A stretch of 64,000 bases of DNA from JBCCMQ01 sp039179985 (lineage in GTDB: Bacteria > Pseudomonadota > Alphaproteobacteria > Rhodobacterales > Rhodobacteraceae), in NCBI GenBank assembly GCA_039179985.1, contig JBCDED010000005.1, positions 18,862 to 82,861 on the forward strand. The letters run 5' to 3'. Positions within the stretch are counted from its first letter, which is position 1. Each line of letters begins with the position of its first letter. A model generated the notes under the pieces. That model had not been told where the DNA came from. It saw only the letters and a program-made list of their open reading frames with translations, and did not search any database. The position numbers and the translations under genes were made by a program. Shown in pieces: positions 27,582 to 35,223 of this stretch.

Positions 27582-27608
27582 AACGGCACCGTCATTGGCG
27601 GTGCCGTT
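27582..27608 (+). terminator. Intrinsic-terminator-like hairpin
   Basis: Perfect 10-bp stem, AACGGCACCG (27582-27591) with CGGTGCCGTT (27599-27608), closed by a 7-nt loop. It is followed by TTGCGTTTGC, only weakly U-rich. It lies 34 nt after the stop of the 27116-27547 gene and is well placed to end its transcript. Confidence 0.65.
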
Positions 27609-27747
27609 TGCGTTTGCACGCGTACTGCAGTCTTTTCAATCGCGATAAAACCGGCAATTCGTCACAGTTTCGACGGGAAAGTGCCCGATACTCCGGCAAT
27701 ATTCCCGTTGCATCACTATATGTTCTTTTGAAAATTGAGAGCGTGCC

Positions 27748-28119
27748 ATGAAGAAAGCAATAGCTGCCATTTGCCTTGCCGGTGCCTTGACGGCATGCGC
27801 TGGTTCACCCGAAGACGCCCAGAGAACCGCAGTTGCCCAGCAAGAGACGCTGTTTCTGGTTAAGAACGGGTACGAGTTCTTTGGCCACAGTGTTGGCGAA
27901 CACGGGCCTTACGCGATGTTCGTCAAACCGGAAGGCAACCGGCTCTGGGTCCAAACCTACTTCTCCGCTGGATTCAAGGTCGCGAGCTATGTCGACATCA
28001 ATTGCGGCGCGGGAACCTACGTCATCACTGCCGGCGGGGAAAAGTCGGACACTCGCCGGATCCGCGACTCGCAGCCGGGCTCAAGCATTCGAGGTATGGG
28101 CAACTTGGTCTGCGCATGA
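27748..28119 (+). CDS. Small lipoprotein, unknown function
   Basis: A 123-residue precursor with lipobox LTAC, so C17 is the lipidated residue; mature residue +2 is Ala, consistent with outer-membrane sorting. The mature part contains two further cysteines (INCGAGTY and GNLVCA) and a beta-rich middle (YAMFVKPEGNRLWVQTYFSAGFKVASYVDINCG). No family recognised. It is monocistronic as far as I can see, and the guanidine-riboswitch leader begins about 330 nt downstream. Confidence 0.65.
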   Translation: MKKAIAAICLAGALTACAGSPEDAQRTAVAQQETLFLVKNGYEFFGHSVGEHGPYAMFVKPEGNRLWVQTYFSAGFKVASYVDINCGAGTYVITAGGEKSDTRRIRDSQPGSSIRGMGNLVCA

Positions 28120-28449
28120 CCCATCTTTGATAGATCGGCCATAGCGGTGTGTCAGACAGGGCTGTGCTTTAGCCTGCCGGGCCACCCGAAGGCATCACAG
28201 CGGGCCTGAATGGCTTGCGCCGAAAGGCTCTGACCCGATTGGCACCGACAATTTTCCGTGCCGAAACGCATGGGCACGGTGGTTCTAACCGCCAGCAGCG
28301 CGCTGCCAAAGCTATGCGTGCATTCTCTTTCTTGCTGCGCAAACGGGCAGACCGGGCTCGGGTTGCCCAAAACCACAGCACGTGCCATTTGATCGCGCAT
28401 TGGGCGCAGCCACCGGTTTGCCTTGTCTTGCGAATGTCCGACCCTTGCC
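28120..28449. other. Intergenic region, 330 nt, upstream of the riboswitch
   Basis: No supported gene. It should contain the promoter of the guanidine operon, but I could not identify hexamers with confidence. The minus strand is open over 28152-28451 and gives a cysteine-containing 99-residue reading with no Shine-Dalgarno that I consider chance. The plus-strand extension of the downstream ORF through this region is also not coding: its real start is 28650. Confidence 0.4.
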
Positions 28450-28562
28450 AAGCAGGGTGCTTAGGGTTCCGCCTCAAACGAAGGGTCTGGTCCGAGAAGC
28501 GCCGCCGCCGCGGCAAATTCCGCGCGGTACACGGCGGGACAAAATCCCGGGAGATTTCCTGC
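28450..28562 (+). ncRNA. Guanidine-I riboswitch (ykkC class)
   Basis: Several conserved guanidine-I (ykkC subtype 1) core elements occur in the right order: TTAGGGTTCCG at 28461-28471, GGTCTGGTCCGAGA at 28484-28497, ACACGGCGGGACAAAA at 28529-28544, then CCCGGGAGA at 28546-28554. P1 can form from GCAGG (28452-28456) and CCTGC (28558-28562). A GC-rich variable arm sits between the second and third blocks. The operon downstream encodes a transporter and a guanidine hydrolase-like enzyme, exactly the regulon expected. I see no U-tract terminator before the start at 28650; a nested hairpin (28607-28622 within 28590-28630) lies just before the GGGGAAG ribosome-binding site and could be the expression platform. 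Confidence 0.92.
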
Positions 28563-28649
28563 GCAGGACCCCTCCGCGCCTCGTCTCATGTTCCGTCCGC
28601 GGTGCGGTCCTTTCAACAGGACGGCGGAACCGAATACGGGGAAGACGAC

Positions 28650-29699
28650 ATGCTGAAGAATTTGCTGCTGGCGACCACTCTTGCCGCAACCACCGCTCTG
28701 CCACTGGCAGCCCAAGAGAAAACCGAGTTCAAGCTGGCGTGGTCGATTTACGTGGGCTGGATGCCTTGGGGCTATCTTGAAGACAGCGGCATCATGGACA
28801 AATGGGCCGACAAGTACGGCATCGATGTCGAGATCGTTCAGATCAACGATTACATCGAGTCGATCAACCAATACACTGCGGGCGCCTTCGATGGTGTCTC
28901 CGCCACCAATATGGACACTTTGTCGATCCCGGCCGGTGGTGGCGTGGACACCACTGCGCTGATCGTCGGGGACTACTCCAACGGCAACGACGCCGTCATC
29001 ATTAAAGGAGAGGGCGATCTGACCTCGCTGGCCGGCAAGCCGGTGAATCTGGTGGAACTTTCGGTTTCGCACTACCTGCTCGCGCGCGGTCTCGACAGCG
29101 TTGGCCTGTCGGAAGCTGACCTTGGTGGTGTCATCAACACCTCGGACGCCGACATGATCGCGGCTTTCGCGACAAACGATGTGGAAGCCGTCGTAACCTG
29201 GAACCCACTGGTCTCTTCCATCCTCGAAGACCCCGGCGCAACCAAGATCTACGACAGCTCGGACATACCCGGCGAGATCATCGACATCATGTTCGTCAAC
29301 ACCGACGTGCTGGAAGCCAACCCGGATTTCGGTAAGGCTGTCGCGGGCGCTTGGTACGAGCTGATGGCATTGATGGCGGCCGGGGACGAAGGAGTGCTGA
29401 CCTCCATGGCCGAGGCATCGGGCACGGATCTTGCGGGCTACAAAGCGCAACTTGCCTCGACCGAGATGTTCTACGACCCCGCCGAAGCGGTCGCCTTCAC
29501 CTCGGACCCGGCGCTGAAAACGACCATGGTCGAAGTGGCGGAGTTCCTTTTTGACAAAGGCATTCTTGGCGAGGGCGCGCCGAGCGCGGACTTCGTGGGC
29601 GTCGCCTATCCCGATGGGTCCACCACGGGTGATGCAAACAACGTCAAAATGCGCTTCGACACGACCTACATGCAAATGGCTGCCGACGGCGCCCTTTGA
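28650..29699 (+). CDS. ABC transporter substrate-binding protein, probably for guanidine
   Basis: A 349-residue periplasmic protein with a signal peptide cleaved near LPLAA|QE (after residue 21). It belongs to the NitT/TauT-like family found next to urea/guanidine carboxylases, with IYVGWMPWGYLEDSGIMDKWADKYGI near the N-terminus and conserved VTWNPLVSSI and DIMFVNTDVLEANP segments. ATG 28650 is preceded by GGGGAAG. It is the first gene after the guanidine-I riboswitch, so guanidine is the likely ligand; automatic annotation would often say urea. A 10-bp hairpin follows its stop. Confidence 0.88.
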   Translation: MLKNLLLATTLAATTALPLAAQEKTEFKLAWSIYVGWMPWGYLEDSGIMDKWADKYGIDVEIVQINDYIESINQYTAGAFDGVSATNMDTLSIPAGGGVDTTALIVGDYSNGNDAVIIKGEGDLTSLAGKPVNLVELSVSHYLLARGLDSVGLSEADLGGVINTSDADMIAAFATNDVEAVVTWNPLVSSILEDPGATKIYDSSDIPGEIIDIMFVNTDVLEANPDFGKAVAGAWYELMALMAAGDEGVLTSMAEASGTDLAGYKAQLASTEMFYDPAEAVAFTSDPALKTTMVEVAEFLFDKGILGEGAPSADFVGVAYPDGSTTGDANNVKMRFDTTYMQMAADGAL

Positions 29700-29706
29700 A
29701 CGGACC

Positions 29707-29730
29707 GGTCTCGTGCGTTAGCACGGGACC
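29707..29730 (+). promoter_or_regulatory. Intercistronic stem-loop, mRNA-stabilising or attenuating
   Basis: GGTCTCGTGC (29707-29716) and GCACGGGACC (29721-29730) form a 10-bp stem with one G-U pair and a GTTA loop, 8 nt after the binding-protein stop and 6 nt before the permease start. No U-tract follows. Such hairpins between binding-protein and permease genes usually protect the upstream mRNA and set the excess of binding protein over membrane subunits; that role is inferred. Confidence 0.65.
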
Positions 29731-29736
29731 TGACCC

Positions 29737-30549
29737 ATGCGGCTTATCAACCGATCTCCCGGGCCGGTTCTGCGGCTCTTTCTGGTGCTATTGCCCTTTG
29801 TGGTGGTGCTGATCGCCTATGTGATGGCGTCTGAGGCGCGTCTGGCGGTCAACCCGTCCGATAAGCTCTTGCCGTCCTTGGGGACCATCGCCGAAACCGC
29901 AGGGCGGATTGTCTCCGAAGGCGACCGGCGTACGGGACGCGTCCTTTTCTGGTACGATACCGCGATCAGCCTGCAGAGGCTGGCCATCGGTGTCGGGCTC
30001 GCGGCGCTGACCGGCCTGACGTTTGGTCTGTTGATTGGCCTTATCCCCCATGTGCGGGCGACGTTGGGCGGCTTCGTCGCCGTTGTGTCCATGGTGCCGC
30101 CGCTCGCCATCCTGCCCATCCTCTTCATCATCTTTGGTCTCGGGGAAGTGTCGAAGATCATGCTGATCTTCATAGGCATCACGCCGTTTTTGATCCGGGA
30201 TCTTGCGCAACGCACGGTCGAGATCCCTCACGAACAGATCGTGAAGGCCCAGACCCTTGGCGCGTCAACCGGTGTGATCGCACTGCGCGTGGCGCTGCCG
30301 CAGATCCTGCCCCGTCTCGTACAGGCGGTGCGCCTTTCGCTTGGGCCGGCCTGGCTTTTTCTGATTGCCGCCGAGGCCATCGCGTCTGACCTCGGGCTTG
30401 GCTACCGCATCTTCCTCGTGCGCCGATACCTCGCGATGGATGTGATCCTGACTTACGTCGTCTGGATCACGATCCTGGCCTTTCTGATAGACCTTGCCTT
30501 GCGCTGGATTTCCCGGCGCGCCTTCCCGTGGTCGGGAGACGGGCTATGA
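29737..30549 (+). CDS. ABC transporter permease, guanidine operon
   Basis: A 270-residue inner-membrane subunit with about six helices, of the BPD_transp_1 family (SsuC/TauC/NrtB-like). The EAA loop facing the ATPase is visible as EQIVKAQTLGASTGVIALRVALPQILP, with the conserved glycine in LGAS. The helix GFVAVVSMVPPLAILPILFIIFGLG is typical of this group. It follows the intercistronic hairpin, and its stop overlaps the start of the ATPase gene by ATGA. Confidence 0.92.
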   Translation: MRLINRSPGPVLRLFLVLLPFVVVLIAYVMASEARLAVNPSDKLLPSLGTIAETAGRIVSEGDRRTGRVLFWYDTAISLQRLAIGVGLAALTGLTFGLLIGLIPHVRATLGGFVAVVSMVPPLAILPILFIIFGLGEVSKIMLIFIGITPFLIRDLAQRTVEIPHEQIVKAQTLGASTGVIALRVALPQILPRLVQAVRLSLGPAWLFLIAAEAIASDLGLGYRIFLVRRYLAMDVILTYVVWITILAFLIDLALRWISRRAFPWSGDGL

Positions 30550-31313
30550 GTTTCGTCACCGTCCGGGACATCTTCCAAAGCTACGGCAACCGCCCGATCC
30601 TCGAACGTGTGAACCTCGATGTGGAGGAAGGGGAGTTCGTCTCAATCGTGGGTGCGTCGGGTTGTGGCAAATCCACCTTCCTGCGGCTGCTTCTGGCCGA
30701 GGAACTGCCGACCCGCGGCGAGATTCGCATCGACGGTGCGGAACCAGCGCGGGAACCGGGGCCGGAGCGCGGGGTCGTTTTTCAGCGCTATTCGGTCTTT
30801 CCTCATATGACGGCGCTGGAAAACATCGTCGCCGCCGAGAGCTTTCCAACAACCTGGGGCCGCTTTGGCGGGGCGAACCGCCGCGCCGCGCGGGAGCGGG
30901 CAAAGGCTACGCTCGACCGGATTGGACTCGGCCATGTCGCGGACAACTACCCGGCGGCCCTGTCCGGCGGGATGCAGCAACGTCTTGCGATCGGGCAGGC
31001 GCTGACTGCAAAACCGCGCATCCTGCTGCTCGATGAACCTTTCGGTGCGCTCGACCCCGGAACGCGCCTCTCCATACATGCCTTTCTGGGTGAGTTGCGC
31101 GCCGAGGCTCCCATGACCGTCTTTATGGTCAGCCATGATCTTGAAGAGGCGTTCAAACTGGGCGACCGTGTACTGGTGTTCGACAAGCCCCGTTGGGATC
31201 CCACGGATCCGGAAGCCTACGGTGCGACGATTACCTATGATTTCGATGCCCGCGACGGCGGGATCCCGTTCCAGAGGATCAAGGAGGAGACCCATGTTCT
31301 TCGGCCCACCTGA
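30546..31313 (+). CDS. ABC transporter ATP-binding protein, guanidine operon
   Basis: A 255-residue ATPase of the NitT/TauT family. Walker A is GASGCGKST (36-44), the Q-loop lies in VVFQRYSVFP (78-87), the signature is LSGGMQQ (139-145), Walker B is ILLLDEP (159-165) and the switch histidine is in MVSHDLEEAF. Start ATG 30546 overlaps the permease stop (ATGA). The gene ends inside the first codons of the hydrolase gene (20-nt overlap with 31294), and its tail carries that gene's AAGGAGGAG ribosome-binding site. Confidence 0.94.
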   Translation: MSFVTVRDIFQSYGNRPILERVNLDVEEGEFVSIVGASGCGKSTFLRLLLAEELPTRGEIRIDGAEPAREPGPERGVVFQRYSVFPHMTALENIVAAESFPTTWGRFGGANRRAARERAKATLDRIGLGHVADNYPAALSGGMQQRLAIGQALTAKPRILLLDEPFGALDPGTRLSIHAFLGELRAEAPMTVFMVSHDLEEAFKLGDRVLVFDKPRWDPTDPEAYGATITYDFDARDGGIPFQRIKEETHVLRPT

Positions 31314-32550
31314 GCGCAGCCGCTCGCATCACCCTGCCGATCAGATCCGCGCCCAGACCCAAGCCGGGTCGCGCTGGCATCACCCGGACCTCACAAAGCT
31401 GCAGGGCTGGAAGTCCATGAAAGCCGAGGCGGATCTGCCCGAGGGTCGCTGGGACGAAGAACGTCGCTGGGCCCTCAAAATGGGCCTGACCGGCGCCGAC
31501 AGCATCGAGGACAAGTCGATCCCCACCTTCGCGCGGGGCGAACTGCCCCACTACGCCGGGATCAATACATTTCTCAAAGCGCCCTACGCCGAGGATGTTG
31601 CGGAGGTCCAACACTACGATGCCACGGTGCTCGGCATCCCCTTTGACGGCGGCACCACCTACCGTCCAGGTACACGTTTCGGGCCGCAGGGGGTGCGCAA
31701 GATCTCCGCGCTTTATACGCCCTACAACTACGAGATCGGCGTCGATCTGCGCGAACAGATGACGCTCTGCGACGCCGGCGACGTCTTCACCATCCCGGCC
31801 AATATCGAAAAGAGCTTCGATCAGATCAGCCGGGCCGTGAGCCATGTTTTTTCGTCCGGCTCGCTGCCGATCATGATTGGCGGCGATCATTCCATCGGCT
31901 TTCCCTGCGTGCGCGGCATTGCCAATTGCACATCGAAAAAGATCGGCATCGTCCATTTCGACCGGCACGCGGATATCCAGGAGAAAGACCTGGACGAGCG
32001 GATGCACACAACGCCCTGGTTCCACGCCACGAACATGCCGAACGTGCCCGCCAGGAACCTCGTACAGGTGGGAATTGGCGGCTGGCAGGTCCCGCGCGAG
32101 GGCGTGAAGGTGGCCCGCGAGCGCGAGACCAACATTATCACCATGGGCGACATGGAGAAGATGGGCGTGGACAAAACGGCCGAGATGGCACTGGAGATGG
32201 CCTGGGACGGGGTCGACATGGTCTATATGTCCTTCGACATCGACAGCATCGATTGCGGCTTCGTCCCGGGGACAGGATGGCCGGAGCCCGGAGGCTTCCT
32301 GCCGCGCGAGGCTTTGGCGCTGGCCTCCAAGGTTGCTGCCGAAGGGATCTGCGGGATGGAATTGGTCGAAGTTTCGCCGCCCTATGACACCTCCGACATC
32401 ACCGCGCTCATGGGCACCCGGATCATTGTCGATGTGCTGGGATCCATGGTCTCGGCGGGCACGCTCGGAAAGCACAAGGCCCATGTCGACAAGCCTGTGA
32501 GTATTCCAGCAGGCGAATTCGACGGCAAACGGTGGTCCAATGCCACATGA
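31294..32550 (+). CDS. gdmH: Guanidine hydrolase (guanidinase), ureohydrolase superfamily
   Basis: A 418-residue binuclear-metal hydrolase of the arginase/agmatinase superfamily, predicted to split guanidine into urea and ammonia. Metal ligands are in place: H199 (GGDHS), D223, H225 and D227 (HFDRHAD), D315 and D317 (SFDIDSID). The later PGTGWPEPGGFLPREAL is the characteristic segment of this subgroup, and the N-terminal extension of about 100 residues is longer than in agmatinases, as in cyanobacterial GdmH. Family knowledge: GdmH needs nickel and the HypA/HypB-like chaperones GhaA/GhaB, which are not encoded here. The riboswitch and transporter context argues strongly for guanidine over agmatine. 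Start ATG 31294 follows AAGGAGGAG. Confidence 0.88.
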   Translation: MFFGPPERSRSHHPADQIRAQTQAGSRWHHPDLTKLQGWKSMKAEADLPEGRWDEERRWALKMGLTGADSIEDKSIPTFARGELPHYAGINTFLKAPYAEDVAEVQHYDATVLGIPFDGGTTYRPGTRFGPQGVRKISALYTPYNYEIGVDLREQMTLCDAGDVFTIPANIEKSFDQISRAVSHVFSSGSLPIMIGGDHSIGFPCVRGIANCTSKKIGIVHFDRHADIQEKDLDERMHTTPWFHATNMPNVPARNLVQVGIGGWQVPREGVKVARERETNIITMGDMEKMGVDKTAEMALEMAWDGVDMVYMSFDIDSIDCGFVPGTGWPEPGGFLPREALALASKVAAEGICGMELVEVSPPYDTSDITALMGTRIIVDVLGSMVSAGTLGKHKAHVDKPVSIPAGEFDGKRWSNAT

Positions 32551-32956
32551 TCACGGCCCTCCGCACACCCATGGCCACAACCATGCCCAGGGTGAGCATC
32601 TGCACAGCCACATGCACGAAGAGGATCCGGCCGGCGATCTGCAGGTTCTGGCCGACGAATTCATCGAGGCTTTCACAACCGCGCGGGACAAATCCGCCTT
32701 TCTGGAACTTGCGGGCGTGCCTCGGGAGATCCCGGATGAGGCCGGAGGTCCGGCTCTGAAACTGGTGGACGTGAAGTTGACAACCGAATGGCAGGTGGGC
32801 ACCGCGTCGCCATCCTTTGGCTCAGCGGAGCTTAGTTATCTGCCTTATCCCGGTCCGATGATCACCGAGCGGGCGAACCTGTCTTTCATTTATGTCTCGG
32901 CGCGCCGGATGCAGCCCGTAGACCTGCGCGACCATCTTTCGGCGCGGATGGGATAG
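32540..32956 (+). CDS. Histidine-rich protein, candidate metal chaperone for the guanidinase
   Basis: A 138-residue protein whose first 26 residues hold ten histidines (positions 3, 5, 9, 11, 13, 15, 20, 22, 24 and 26), a pattern seen in nickel or zinc storage/delivery proteins such as the HypB and UreE tails. The remaining 110 residues (a helical AFTTARDKSAFLELAGVP part, then a beta-rich half with SAELSYLPYPGPMI) match no family I know. The gene overlaps gdmH by 11 nt and stands where nickel chaperones would be needed, so delivery of nickel to GdmH is my inference. A general metal buffer or regulatory role is possible. Confidence 0.72.
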   Translation: MPHDHGPPHTHGHNHAQGEHLHSHMHEEDPAGDLQVLADEFIEAFTTARDKSAFLELAGVPREIPDEAGGPALKLVDVKLTTEWQVGTASPSFGSAELSYLPYPGPMITERANLSFIYVSARRMQPVDLRDHLSARMG

Positions 32957-32995
32957 AGCCGCAGGCCGCTGCTGGGACTACTGAAAAGGCACAGT

Positions 32996-33511
32996 ATGCA
33001 AGACGTTCCGACCTTCCGTGACGCGACGGGTGCCGACAGGGAGTCGCTTGGTGCAATCCTCCTTAAGGCGCACCGGCACTACTGGGGCGAGGGCAAGGGC
33101 GACAGGGCCATGGCCGAAGCGACGGCGACAGCACTTCTGGATGGCAGCTCGGGCTGTCAGGCCATTCTCGCCCTTGTTGCGGAGGCACCCCGCGGCTTTG
33201 CTACCATCAGCGTCCTGCATCCGGGGCTTTCTGCAAGCGGTACGCTGTTTCTGAAAGACCTTTTTGTATCCGATGAGGCCCGCGGCACGGGGCTTGGCCG
33301 CGCCCTGATGCGCCATATCGCCCGCCGGGCTGTTGCGCTTGGGTGCCAGCGGTTCGACTGGACGGCAGAGACAGACAATCCCGCAGCGATTGAGTTCTAC
33401 GACGCTCTTGGGGCCCGCCGGGTGGAAGAGAAAGTTTACTTCCGGTTCAGCGGTGAAGATCTCACCGCTTTTGCGGCTGCAGCCCCTGACCTGCCCAAAC
33501 CGACAAGCTGA
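32996..33511 (+). CDS. GNAT-family N-acetyltransferase
   Basis: A 171-residue acyl-CoA acyltransferase. The acetyl-CoA pyrophosphate loop appears as VSDEARGTGLGRALMRHI (Q/R-x-x-G-x-G/A form), and the C-terminal DNPAAIEFYDALGARRVEEKVYFRF is the usual GNAT beta-6/7 region. Start ATG 32996 has AAAGG upstream. It lies 39 nt after the His-rich gene on the same strand and may be the last gene of the guanidine operon; acetyltransferases are known companions of guanidine genes, but no substrate can be named. Confidence 0.82.
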   Translation: MQDVPTFRDATGADRESLGAILLKAHRHYWGEGKGDRAMAEATATALLDGSSGCQAILALVAEAPRGFATISVLHPGLSASGTLFLKDLFVSDEARGTGLGRALMRHIARRAVALGCQRFDWTAETDNPAAIEFYDALGARRVEEKVYFRFSGEDLTAFAAAAPDLPKPTS

Positions 33512-33560
33512 CCAGAAAGCCTCATTGTCGTAGGATGGTCGCATTTACACGTTCGGGGGA

Positions 33561-33722
33561 ATGTGTGGGGTGACCCGAAATAGATTTGAGCCGCCCGGTC
33601 GCAACGATCGGCGCGCCCATCGTTGGCAGCTGTTTGGATACAGCGTGCACCATTGGGCGCTGCCTATTGCCGTCTGCGTGGGATTTTGTGCGCTTGTTCT
33701 TGCCTGGAGCTATGACGTTTAA
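33561..33722 (+). CDS. Predicted 53-residue single-helix membrane protein
   Basis: Begins MCGVTRNRFEPPG with CGGGGGA directly before ATG 33561. A basic cytoplasmic N-terminus (RNDRRAHRWQ) leads into one membrane helix (HWALPIAVCVGFCALVLAW). The stop overlaps the stop of the convergent gene at 33719 through a shared TTAA. Positive-inside topology and the ribosome-binding site speak for a real gene, but its length makes this uncertain, and no homologues come to mind. Confidence 0.45.
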   Translation: MCGVTRNRFEPPGRNDRRAHRWQLFGYSVHHWALPIAVCVGFCALVLAWSYDV

Positions 33723-34048
33723 CGGTGTGCAAACCGCCCACCGCCCTCGGCAACATCGGCTGCACCGAGAATAACCGCCAGAAGAGCGGCCCGTAGCGCA
33801 TTGGATTTGCCGGAAATTACCGGATTCTCCGACTGTGCTGTACGCTCCGGAAGTCGATCTTGATCCGGCAAGAGGCTGCCTTTGGTCGACGGGCTGCCCA
33901 CGGGGACCAGCGGTCCTGTCGTGCGGGTTTGCGCCTCCGCCGCCAGTTCCGCTGAACACAGGGATCCGCTGCAGTGCGTCTCCGATTGAGCCGTGGCCAT
34001 ACTGGCCGTCACCATGCAAAAGACACACGCATAACCAAGCTTGGTCAT
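33719..34048 (-). CDS. Small exported protein, unknown function
   Basis: A 109-residue precursor: signal peptide with cleavage near ATA|QS (after residue 20), mature part with a Cys pair (THCSGSLC) and a hydrophobic Ala-rich segment (ALRAALLAVILGAADVA) near the C-terminus. A perfect AGGAGG lies 6 nt before ATG 34048, and upstream of that the leader contains a 7-bp hairpin (34065-34071 with 34078-34084). No family recognised. Low complexity in the middle makes the function unreadable. Confidence 0.55.
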   Translation of the reverse strand: MTKLGYACVFCMVTASMATAQSETHCSGSLCSAELAAEAQTRTTGPLVPVGSPSTKGSLLPDQDRLPERTAQSENPVISGKSNALRAALLAVILGAADVAEGGGRFAHR

Positions 34049-34272
34049 GTGAACCTCCTGCTGCCCCGCACGCTTAGGTGCGGGCGGAAATGGGGCGGAA
34101 GTGTGACGTCGGCCTTATCCGCGCTGACTGTGGGGGAAGCGCGGACAATGGGCAGATTTGCCGAGCGACCGTTCCCATTGACCCCGCGCGCAGAGGACCC
34201 TGCAGGCGACTCAGGCGCCCGTCAGCATCGCTGCTCGTCAAGACCACGTGCCTGAAGCAGGATGGTAGGCTC

Positions 34273-35223
34273 CTAGTGTTCGAGCGGGGTTGGACCGAAC
34301 ACCGACCAGCCCGTGGCGCGAACCAGTTCTTCGAAAGCCATGGTCGCGAGCTGCGAATTGCCTTTCTGATCAAGCCCCGGGCACCAGGCTGCGACCGCGG
34401 CGACGCCCGGCACGATGCCAAGAATACCGCCGCCGACGCCGCTCTTGGCGGGCAGGCCCACACGGAAGGCAAACTCGCCCGAGGCGTCGTAGGACCCGCA
34501 GCTCATCATCAGCGCCATCACGCGCCGCGCCCGCTGGACCGACAGCACGTCCTGGCCGCTCGGAGGGGCGGCGCCGCCTGCGGCCAGAAACCGGCCCGAC
34601 ATCGCAAGTTGCCGGCAGGACATGGCAATGGAACACTGGCGGAAATAGACCGACATAACATCTTCCACAGGCGCCTTCAGGTTACCGTCCGCCGCCATGA
34701 AATAGGCGAGCGCCCGGTTGCGGGAGCCGGTTCTGAGCTCAGACTGCGCCACATCCGCATCGACCGCGATACTGTCATCTTCGGCCAGCAGCTGGCAAAG
34801 GGAGAGGATTGCGTCCACGGTCTTGTCAGGAGTTTCTCCGTCCAGGAGCACATCTGCCACCACGATGGCGCCGGGGTTGATGAAGGGATTGCGGGGGATA
34901 CCGCGTTCGTATTCGAGTTGGATGATCGAATTGAACGGATCACCCGAGGGCTCACGGCCGACGCGATGCCAAAGCGTGGCGCCAACGCGCTGCAGGGCGA
35001 GCGTGAGGGAAAAGACCTTGGAAACGCTCTGAATCGAAAAACACACATCCCCGTCCCCGGCCACAACGCACGGACCGTCGATGGGGGCAATCGCCATGCC
35101 AAATGAATTCAGGTCCACAGTCGCAAGCTCGGGGATGTAGGTGGCGACATTTCCCCGGTCAGCGATGCCTGACATACGGTCCGCGATGGCGTCCACCACT
35201 TCTTGCAGGGCGCGTTCATCCAT
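34273..35223 (-). CDS. glsA: Glutaminase A
   Basis: A 316-residue serine-dependent beta-lactamase-fold glutaminase that deamidates L-glutamine to glutamate. With ATG 35223 the catalytic SxxK pair in IQSVSKVF becomes S66 and K69, as in E. coli GlsA. Other family blocks are PFNSIIQLEYERGIPRNPFINPGAI, EDVMSVYFRQCSI and PAKSGVGGGILGIVPG. A second ATG at 35229 is possible, but AGGAG spacing favours 35223. The start overlaps the end of the symporter gene by 8 nt, so uptake and deamidation are probably coupled. Confidence 0.93.
   Translation of the reverse strand: MDERALQEVVDAIADRMSGIADRGNVATYIPELATVDLNSFGMAIAPIDGPCVVAGDGDVCFSIQSVSKVFSLTLALQRVGATLWHRVGREPSGDPFNSIIQLEYERGIPRNPFINPGAIVVADVLLDGETPDKTVDAILSLCQLLAEDDSIAVDADVAQSELRTGSRNRALAYFMAADGNLKAPVEDVMSVYFRQCSIAMSCRQLAMSGRFLAAGGAAPPSGQDVLSVQRARRVMALMMSCGSYDASGEFAFRVGLPAKSGVGGGILGIVPGVAAVAAWCPGLDQKGNSQLATMAFEELVRATGWSVFGPTPLEH

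Noticed and set aside
28152..28451. Minus-strand ORF of 99 residues with several cysteines, upstream of the riboswitch
   Set aside because: No ribosome-binding site at any start, Arg/Pro/Cys-rich composition typical of shadow frames in GC-rich DNA, and the region is better explained as operon leader.
28558..28567. Self-complementary CCTGCGCAGG directly after the riboswitch core as an expression-platform hairpin
   Set aside because: With no spacer between the arms only three base pairs could form around a tetraloop, which is too weak. The first arm is better used as the P1 3' strand.
28215..28649. Long N-terminal extension of the guanidine-binding protein
   Set aside because: It would run through the riboswitch, has a basic low-quality translation, and the signal peptide and Shine-Dalgarno site place the real start at 28650.
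34078..35106. Plus-strand ORF of 342 residues opposite glsA
   Set aside because: It is the antisense shadow of glutaminase: the minus frame carries all catalytic motifs, while the plus translation has no family features and a His/Arg-rich composition.
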